This document shows, in pieces, positions 55,055 through 64,000 of a stretch of 64,000 nucleotides of DNA. The translations under genes and the position numbers were made by a program. The DNA is from Tetranychus cinnabarinus. Taxonomy: Eukaryota > Arthropoda > Arachnida > Trombidiformes > Tetranychidae. The stretch is from positions 7,455,001-7,519,000 of the forward strand of contig WHVY01000002.1 of the NCBI GenBank assembly GCA_022266195.1. The letters are read 5' to 3'. The notes under the pieces were generated by a model that saw nothing but the letters and a program-made list of their open reading frames with translations, searched no databases and was not told where the DNA came from. Position 1 is the stretch's first letter. Each line of letters opens with the position of its first letter.

Positions 55055-58000
55055 ATGTTGGGATCAAAATCATTGTATGAACTACATAATAACTCTCTCC
55101 TTTGTCACAGTGTAAATCACCAGCATCTTCAAAACGACAATAACCTTAATGGTAAAAATAATATTAGCCATAGTAATTCACATGTCTATTTACCTGTAAC
55201 ACCAAATGATACTCATTTATGTCCACTTTATGCTCAAGTTGTTTATTTAAGTGATGAGAGTGACATTGAAAATGCGAAACAACCAAATGATTCCCATGTT
55301 ACCGTTAACGTATCAGCTGATGAAAGTGATAGTTCAACAGAGTTTGTCCATCCAGAAGCAACAAACTTGCTTACTAATGGCAAAACTAGTGATAATAAAA
55401 TTGAAAAATACAACAATTACACAATTAAACCCAGTGACATTTATACTGATGAAGATGTTGATGATATTAAAAATGATCATGAGTGTAACTTATCAACCTC
55501 AGGATCAAACAATCCACAAAATCCCAATTGTCGAGTAACTCCAATTGAAGTGGACTACCTTAATCATCATCCATTACCAGCATACCTAGAGACAATCTTT
55601 GAAGAAGATGAAGAAGGTTACTTGTCATCCTCATCGTCTAGCTCTTTAGACACCGAGACATCATCATCATCAGCAATATCATCACCTCACAATAATAAAC
55701 AATGTAAGTTTAACCGTCAGAATAAAATCACAATAAAAATAATTAAATAAAACTAAAACAAAACAAAAGCAATATCAAGACAAAAAAAACGGTAACCAGT
55801 TTCTTCTAGACAAATCTATGCACATGTTACGCCATCAACCAGACGATCGTAGCATTTTTCCCACCATTTATTTCAAACAAAATGATCTGTTTCTTACAAG
55901 TCTTAATCTAATTTTCAATTGATTTTTTTGTCATTTGATTTACTATTGTTAACCAATGATCAGTTGTCACTAATTAACAATACTCTGTTCATGTATTCTG
56001 TACTCAAAGTGTTATCTGTCCGTTATAAGTTGGTCAATTTGTGAGTTTAATTCTTGTGTTTTCTTCTCCAAGTGTCTTCTGTCTTTTGCTGTGTTTCCTC
56101 ATGTATTTGTGAATAATTTGTTTGCTAATTATCTTTGGCGGGTTTTCTTCTTATTACAATTTGATTATGGTTCAACATAATGCCATCATGTCCGCCATTT
56201 TCACCATTACCAACTCATAACATAAATTTTCCATATTGTTGTATCTTCACTCATTTAAATTGCCTATGATCATCAATTCCATTTTTCGTCTTATATTCAG
56301 TGTAATGAGGCAATTGGAAATTATGTTTTCTTTCTTCTGGTGATAAATTAAATTGTCTGATCTGATTTTGTTGTGTCAGACGATGCTGGGAAGAGTTACC
56401 CACTATTTCTGGATCACAATAAACTGTTACAATGTTAATCATCTGAGTGTATACAAATCTATTAGATGGTTGATGTTAACCAAATGTTTACCCTCACTTA
56501 CCAGGACTGTTAAATAATCAAATAATTATTCAACTTGAAAAGTTCCATTCAAGGTCTTCCATCTCATTCATGAATTAGCACATTCACATGCCACGGTATT
56601 TTTAATTTTTCTCAAAAACCCATTTTTCTTTACATTGAAAAATCTCTTTTGGCTTGGCTAACCATTTCATTTGAGCTGTTATCCATTATAGCTGTTGATA
56701 ATTATTTTCATTAATTGGAAATAATAAAACTAGTTCTCTTTGTCTGCTAATCAAATTATCATCAACCCTCTCAATGAAATGTTTCAATCTGATTAAACTG
56801 TCAATCAATGTCAATCCATGTCTCAAACCATATTGATGTTGATCCAATTTGCTGCTCTCAATAATTAATAATTCATTTTCATTTTTCATTTATTTTACAA
56901 TGTTTTCCATACAATACATGAGTGTGAGGAATCAAATTGATGTTAAACCGTTAACAGAATCACAGTTAATTGAATTCAATTGTTGAAAATGTTTTTCTTT
57001 GACTAAATATCATTAACATAATCATCTAAATCTTAATGGTTTCATCTTCATCACTTCACCAAACAACCACAAAATGGCATAACAAGCATTCATTTGGTTT
57101 AACATGCATACAATAATCAACAATCAACACCATTAGTCTTGTTTTGATATTTAAACAACCACAAAAGATATACGTAACAATTTAAAACCACCTTAGTTAA
57201 ACAATGAACGTTAACCATTTCATCTCATTATTTTCCCAATCAATTTAACTGCTATTGTCAATTTTCAATTACCCTTTGTTACCATGAACATTTCACTGAA
57301 CAGAAACATCTCTTATTATGCTTCAATGTTTACATATTGTACAACAATTACAGTATGTAATTAGTTAACAAGGTTAACATTTCAAGTGATGAAAATATTT
57401 TAATTTCATAACCATTATGTAATTCAGAAGATTTCAGTTGACATCAAAATTGAATGGAAACAGATTTTAAATTCATTGTGTTTCATGTTAACCTTTTATC
57501 CGATCCATTCACCATTTCAACTCTTGATTGTCTAAACATCAACATTTAAACAAATCAATTTGATTAAGATGAAAATCAGAAGCAAACATTGAAAAGTGAA
57601 AAATGAAGAGGAAGATAAAAGTGAGATTAAGATTGCCATAAATAGTTTAAAAGCAAGCTCAACATTTAAGATTCATAACATGATGAGACTCATCTTCCTA
57701 TGGAGATGGCTTAGTTTGAAAGAAAGGTAAAATCTAGACTCTTTCTTATCATCATCATCATCATCACCATCGTCCTCCTCTTCAAAAAGAGTAGTTGCTG
57801 CGAGTTATCGTTTGCCTTCCTCTTCAAGCCTCACTATGGGTACCAACCAGGATTTTTAGATCACTGTTTTTTGGCAAACTTTCTTCGCCCTCTTCCCTCT
57901 TCCATATCTTCCTCATCATTTTCATCTTCACCTTTTTTTTCTCTCTCTCTCTTCCTCTTTCTCTTCTTGTCATTTCCAAATGAAACCAATTCTCAGTAAA

Positions 58001-61000
58001 TGAAGAAGCTCTCGGCTCCTCCATCAAAAATAGGATCATCTTCATCTCTCTCTATTTTTTCTTACTACTGATTCAACCAACATCATCAAACTTATCATCA
58101 TCATCATCATAATCATCAACAAGTTATCTTAAGTCTTAATTTTAATCCTTACCGTGATTTTAAAGCAGATTGTTATTGTTATTCACAAGCTTTTTATTTC
58201 AATATTTTCAACTCATTTCCAAACACTTTCATTGGATTGAACCAAAAAGTCTTCTTGATCATTTGCCCTTTTATCAGCCATACACCACTGATTAAGCTGA
58301 TTATTTGCTCAGTTTAAATGGTTGTGAAGTTGAATATAAATGCCAATTTCATTTCTTCCATAGTTCGACTGAATTGGTTTTACCATTGAAAAGTGTTTTT
58401 ACAGCAAACAAGCAAAAATATAATAAACATTGGAGTCATTTTATATTGAATCTTGTCCCCATTCCCTGTTTACCTCACCACCAAATAATTGGGATTTTAC
58501 TTGTTCAATTGTTACAAATTTAATCTCGCTTTGTTCATTAATTTTTCTAATCTTATCTTTCCTCAACTGGCCCATTACCTATTGGATATCATCATCATCA
58601 CCGTCAACAACATCCATAGCCTACCAAGTTCATAGTCAAAGTGAAGAGGAAATTTTATCTCCTGGAGAAGAAGTTGAAACAATTGATAGTCATTCGCATC
58701 ACCACTCACACCAACAGTTTTTTTCTGGTCACCATCATCACCATCATCAACACCCCGAAGCTGCTCTTATATCGTGTCCAGGGACTATTATTATACCCAC
58801 TCGACCACCAGAAAGACCTCGATTTCCTACACAACGAGCCCTTCATCAACTATCCCAATCACCAGCAATTGGATTAATTTGTGATCATAATCAAAACAGT
58901 GAAAACCAGCGAAGAAGACAGGAAAACGAGCAAGAAGTAGGAATCACTGGTAATTGTAGGATAGAAGTAGAACAAGAAGTTGAAGAAGGTGAAGAAATCG
59001 AAGAAGACTTAGAAAGACAAGAAGAAGAGGAAGAAGACGATAAAGATAGACATCGAGGAAGAAGAAGACGCAAGAAAAGTGGTCAACTTGAAGACGATAG
59101 TCACCTTCCACCAGAGATACCACCATTACCACCCTCACCTCTTCACCATTTACACCATAATCTGTACCCTTTTCACCATCAACTGTACACCAATAATTTT
59201 ACCGGATTCCCTTCACTTGAAGCTTTAGAGGAATACCATCGTCAACATCATCTTGAACATCATCTTCACCATCACCACCAAGAACACCATCAAAACCATT
59301 TTCATTTGCCTCTTCAAAGATCATCAACCCTCGATTCTCCCTCTGGTGGGTCAGATTTTCAGTTACCCTGTAGCCCTGAATCGGAAGATAGCGATATGAC
59401 AAGTGTTATCAAAGGACCTTCATATAAAGCTCGAGCTCCAAAAAACAGTAAGTTCAAACAGTCTTAAAGATCTGAAATTTCTGGTAAAAAAGGGATAAAA
59501 GTTTATGCACTTCCATACTATTAGCTTACATTACTGACAATTTCATCCCCATCATCATGCATCAGATTTGTGTTTTATTTTGATGATTATTTTCACATTC
59601 CATCAGTCATGGCTTGAAAATTCAATATCATCCTTTTGTAATACTTTAACATTTCAATGAAGTTTTACTCTACAGAGGATTGAGATTTACAGACTTGAAT
59701 TGCTCTTTCCTTATTATTATACTGATGATGATGATTTGTTGAGTTAAAAGTGATTCCCTTCAAATGATAATGTATTAACATCAAAGTGTAATAGGTTTTA
59801 ATGTGATACTTGCTGTAAAAATGATAATACACTGAAGCAAGTAACTAAACTTGTAATATTATTATTAGGCCTAATATTATTGCACGCACAAACAATACCT
59901 AAATATCTGAAAATATCATGATATTATCATTCATTCATTACTATGCTTTTATCATCATCATCGTCATTCTTTACACTTTATCTGGTAACATTTTACATCT
60001 TCATCAACCTTTCTTTTACCCATTCCTTGGCTTGCTTTTTATATGCTTGTTATAAATCAAGTCACATATTTTTTCTCATTACTTTGCTTCTGTTTGCTTC
60101 TCATTTTTTAACATTATCATTATTAATTCATCATTTACAAATTGTTCATCAACACTAATTAACTTGGTGTAATCATCAATAATACACCAAAAATTGATTG
60201 TCTTTTAATTTACTTGATGACATTTTTTGTTCTCGCAAGTCAATCACAAAAATATACTTTTCCTTTTAATCAAATTTCATTTCAATCAAGTGTTGTTTCC
60301 ATTCAATTTGATTATTAAGCTTAAATCTAATTTTTAACCTTTTTTATAAATTCATTGGTCATATTATGCTGTAAATTTAATCATTTTTCTGGTCTTTAGT
60401 TCATATTTATCATTATTATGTACAATAACTCTTAAGGCTATGATCAAGTCTAGATTAAGTATCATAAAAAATGGGTTGCTTTTTGGGTTACAACCAGAAA
60501 ATACGAAAAAAAGTGATTCCATTTTGGTTTTGGTTCATTCAATGACGATCAGTTTTTTTGTTCATTGATTTTAAACATTTAGCTAACAATATTTTACTCA
60601 CTAAATTGCAATTAAACTGGCGTAATTTGATCTTGTTGAAAAATTATTATTAGCGCGGTAACTGTGATTAGCTTAAACTATTTCACTTCTCGGGTTAAAT
60701 CATAAAGTCAGATTAACTTGCCTTAAATCACAATCATTATTTTTACGATTAAAAATAATCGGATTGAGCTTTTAGCTACTTAATAAGTCAACAATTTAAT
60801 TTCAATGTTAATATCTTAAATTAACTTGTTCACAATAATTTAGTTACAACAATGGATGAAAAAAACCAGGTAAATGGGAAAGTCATGCAAAGATAAAGTA
60901 ACATAAATTGAATTTAAGGTAATATTGAACATAATTTATGAACTCAACTTAATTACTGACTTTCCAATTCACTTAATCATTTGTAATTTTGGTGAACAAA

Positions 61001-63413
61001 TGAAAGTAAGACGTTAAAAGATGGGTAAACCAGAAAACTAAATACAGTTTTCTGGTAAATTGGTTGAGTCGATCAATTATTTTAAACCATAAACAAGAGC
61101 CAAAACAAAAAAGGCTCAAAAATCTGACGGAAAACCCCTTAAAATGTTTAAGTTAAATACAGATATTTGACCTACTTTGGCCTCTGTAACACATATCACG
61201 ATTAAACCCTGAGTTTTGTTTCATTATTCATGTTATTTACCTTTAGCTTTTGTTTACCCAAATCTACCCAAAACGGGTAGAGACAGTGGTTTCATATCAC
61301 TTACCTTTTTGTTGATATTTGTAGAGCCTTTACCTTAATTTTTGTTGTCAATCAATTTTCCTATTTACTTTTATACTTGACATTGTTGACATTATTTTGA
61401 TGCTTATGATGACGAGTAACAGCATCATTATTAAACTTTATCAACAATACTTACCTTTATTGTCCTGAAACCAGTTTATCATGTTGATGTTTGTTAACCA
61501 GTTTTACCCAAATTTGCACCGGTAACATCTGAAATTGTTAACTTATCGTGGAAACATTGTTCATTAATTTCCGTTTTCACTGGACAGGCTTATCAATCAT
61601 GATGATGCTATTTACTAATCAAATTTTGCTTTTTTTCTGCTCATATTGTGATATACACGGCATTCAATCATGAAGAGTGTATCAAATTTCAAAACACCAA
61701 CAAATAAATTAACTTTACACCAATTGATATTTTAAATGGAAAGTTGAAAATTAACTTTCTTTTTTATTAGTAATTAACTTTTCTTTTTACCACATTTGAT
61801 TTATTGTTTTAACATTATTCCATGATATAATTATCATCATTATAATACGTTGAGTTGATCATTGTTTACAATTGAATTGGTTCACTTTTCAAGTTTCACA
61901 CTTTAACTGATTGTAAACACGGAATCATTCAATTGATCATTCCAATGTGTATTTATTGATAGCTTTAATGAAAACTAACCTTAATAGCAATTTGTTAAAA
62001 AGATTTAACAATTTATGTAAATATTGTAATAATTTATCAGAGTATTAGTCAAACTCTTATATTGTCCCAATGTTACTTGTTTTAAACGAAATCAATGAGT
62101 TTTTGTTGCCAATTTCAATGTCAATTGTTGAATGTTTAATTGTCTAGTTTAAATATTAACTGTAATTCAATTTCCTTTTCTTAACTCAAACCCAGCAATA
62201 TTTAAATGGTTAACTAAATGTTCAATGATAGACAGTTTAACCAGTTGAAGAAAGGCTGATCAGCTGAAGGTACCGTCTAGTCAATCATGAATCCTCTCCA
62301 TTTAATTTAATCATTCACGTTTCCGATTTTGTTTTGTTTTGTTTTAGTTGTTTATTTGATTCTAATTACCATTTCTATGAGAATCCCATTCTTTACAATG
62401 AAATGGGTAACCTTGATGAAGTTTAACCTTATAATTGTTCAAGTTATTGTGTCAAAAATCAATAATCACATGCACATCGTGATTAAATTGAATGTTGATT
62501 GTAATTTCATCTTTTCTTTTTCTTTAATCCTTGGTTAGTTTGGAGTCCGGGAAGTACAACATCAAGCTCAAGTAGTGACCTTGCATCAACCCCAGGACCT
62601 GTTACTCCTGGACCTATGACAATGGCCTGTGCAACTCAAACAACACCAACCCGATCCGAGTCTCTCAATGTAATTAAATGTGCTACTTTACCGCATGGTT
62701 TCCGTCCGGTTAAACTGACTCAATCTAATCATGGCCTTGATGATATTGTTAATGATGGTCATCAGCAACAGCAATTACTCCATGAACAACACATGATGGC
62801 ACCATCAACAACTGCCTCTTCTCCAGCCTCTGGTGCTCTGGTAGCCTCTTCAGTGGTAACCACAGGGGATGATAACTCTTTCACCGTTATGCCTTCATCA
62901 CCCAGTGAAACCTCTGTCCGTCAACCTGAATCACTGGTCAGTCCAGTAGCCTCTCAATCCGGTGTACCTCAGGTAAACTCATCATCATCACCACCAAGTA
63001 ATCAACCCAGAACACCAAGTGAACAAGGAGAAACTTCATCCGATGTACCTTCAGCTCCAGCTGAACCCCCAACCCCACCAATCACAATCAAAGGTATCAA
63101 CAAGTATTGGACACTTCCTCGTCAATCGTCTTCCTCATCAGCAACCGGTGTTGGATCGTACCCTGAGATGCATCATCCTAGTCAAGAATCTTTCCTTTCA
63201 CAATCGTATCCCAATGATCCTAATATTAGTTCAGTGGTAACTGATAAAGCTCCCCCTCAAAATGCAAAGTTTCTGTATGAGACACCAACAGCCAAATATT
63301 ATACACTGCCAACCAGCCAAACAGAAGTACGATCGATTGTTGTCCCACCACCACTTAAATACGAAGGAATTGGTCCAGTCAATGAATCTGGAGTTCCAGT
63401 CTCCTTGAGATCA
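55055..63413 (+). CDS. Low-complexity protein, downstream exons (probably same gene as PDZ)
   Basis: Exons 55055-55703, 58620-59447 and 62539-63413 join in phase (2352 nt, 784 codons). ATG at 55055 has a good context (accATG) and may be an internal promoter start; the frame stays open upstream to 55010. The product is acidic and Ser-rich (FEEDEEGYLSSSSSS), then His-rich and Glu-rich (residues about 235-490), then Pro/Ser/Thr-rich with two Tyr-Thr-Leu-Pro-type motifs (KYWTLPRQ, KYYTLPTSQ). A strong donor gtaagt at 63414 suggests continuation beyond the window; otherwise the frame ends with TAG at 63453-63455. No folded domain was recognised. Introns of about 2.9 and 3.1 kb hold only AT-rich DNA. 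With the PDZ exons upstream, a Shroom-like scaffold is possible but unproven. Confidence 0.55.
55704..58619. other. Long intron (2.9 kb)
   Basis: Bounded by gtaagt at 55704 and tag at 58617-58619. AT-rich, with ATC microsatellite runs near 57748-57775 and 58094-58112. Two minus-strand open frames (56251-56442 and 56686-56889) have protein-like composition, but no promoter, splice or family support. Confidence 0.6.
59448..62538. other. Long intron (3.1 kb)
   Basis: Bounded by gtaagt at 59448 and ttag at 62535-62538. AT-rich throughout, with scattered TCA/ATC runs near 59948. No exon, RNA gene or mobile element was recognised. Confidence 0.6.
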
Positions 63414-63455
63414 GTAAGTTACACATTAAAAGATGGAGAAAAAAAAAGTTGTTAG

Positions 63456-64000
63456 ATGTGACAAATAAAAGGGGAAAAACTGGTTCTGGTTAAGCTTGGA
63501 GAAATGATGAGACAGTAAAAGAGAAGATTATGAGAAAAGATCAATTTGTTGAGAAATTGCGAGTATTTGACAGATTGAAACATTTACAGCTAATCTTTAG
63601 CATCAACAGAAAAGTTTTATGTCAAACTAGGGTTCCTTTTTTTCCTTGTCGTAAAATGTTTCCAAAATATTTTGTAACAGCCCGCAATACACATTATATA
63701 AGTAAAGAGAAAAAACTTACCATGAAGAGGAAGAAACACAAAGGCCTGAAGACTTGTCACTTTGCAAACCTATTGACACTTTCCTTATCCATAACTGATG
63801 AAGCTTTTCCAATTGTTTCGTCTAACCATTGTGAATTGTCACCGGCAATACATTTTATCACGTTACATATTTGTGAAACTTTAATTCCTTCCAATGATTA
63901 TCCTGGTAAACATTTTCATGTGTGTGTTTCATTGGCGATAAAAAACTGTGTTTTACTTTTCAATCTTTTGGCGCTTTTTCCACCTTTTGTTTTGCTAACA
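63456..64000. other. Start of a further intron, or 3' untranslated region
   Basis: Follows the last visible exon. If the donor at 63414 is used this is intron; if TAG at 63453 is used it is untranslated. No gene was recognised to the window end. Confidence 0.45.

Noticed and set aside
1..64000. tRNA, rRNA or CRISPR features
   Set aside because: No tRNA B-box-like words with cloverleaf context, no rRNA sequence and no spaced repeats were recognised by eye.

Overview
The window is eukaryotic, AT-rich, and carries short introns with clear GT..AG borders. Gene content points to an arthropod: a daughterless-type bHLH gene, a secreted astacin protease and a 1-Cys peroxiredoxin. The largest feature is a tandem cluster of cellular RNA-dependent RNA polymerase (RdRP) genes. 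Insects and vertebrates lack these enzymes, while chelicerates keep them, so a mite (a spider mite such as Tetranychus is my best guess) fits. The species is inference.

Positions 1-9.3 kb are repeat-rich. They hold a decayed RdRP 3' relic, two TA-flanked MITE-like inverted-repeat elements, a broken retrotransposon gag, a broken DDE transposase, an orphan 143-codon ORF, a 0.4 kb direct duplication, and a small spliced gene (8287-9042) with TATA and initiator but a single-base frameshift.

Positions 9.9-34.2 kb are the RdRP array, all on the minus strand. There are three complete genes (1420, 1413 and 1489 aa) with the catalytic DLDGD motif intact. The first two lack the intron found in the third. 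Two further genes (535 and 602 aa) keep only the N-terminal half and lack the catalytic core. At least four relics lie between and around them, one split by a 737-bp near-perfect palindrome (foldback element). Flank similarity implies repeated tandem duplication of an RdRP gene pair followed by partial loss.

Positions 34.7-50.1 kb hold compact single-copy genes: SMG6 (17 exons, minus strand, 1546 aa, PIN endonuclease aspartates intact), divergently paired with daughterless (plus strand, 6 exons, 403 aa); an astacin (minus, 4 exons, 266 aa) tail-to-tail with daughterless; a possible 64-aa mini-gene; a Prdx6-type peroxiredoxin (minus, 2 exons, 205 aa); and a short ATRIP-like protein (plus, 2 exons, 227 aa).

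Positions 50.8-64.0 kb hold plus-strand exons separated by long AT-rich introns: a PDZ domain of the Shroom/synaptopodin type, then a long low-complexity protein that runs off the window or ends at 63455. They may be one gene; the joining exon was not resolved.

Functionally, the RdRP array (small-RNA amplification) and SMG6 (nonsense-mediated decay) are both RNA-surveillance genes, but their proximity may be chance. All exon joins were read by eye from splice sites and reading-phase continuity.
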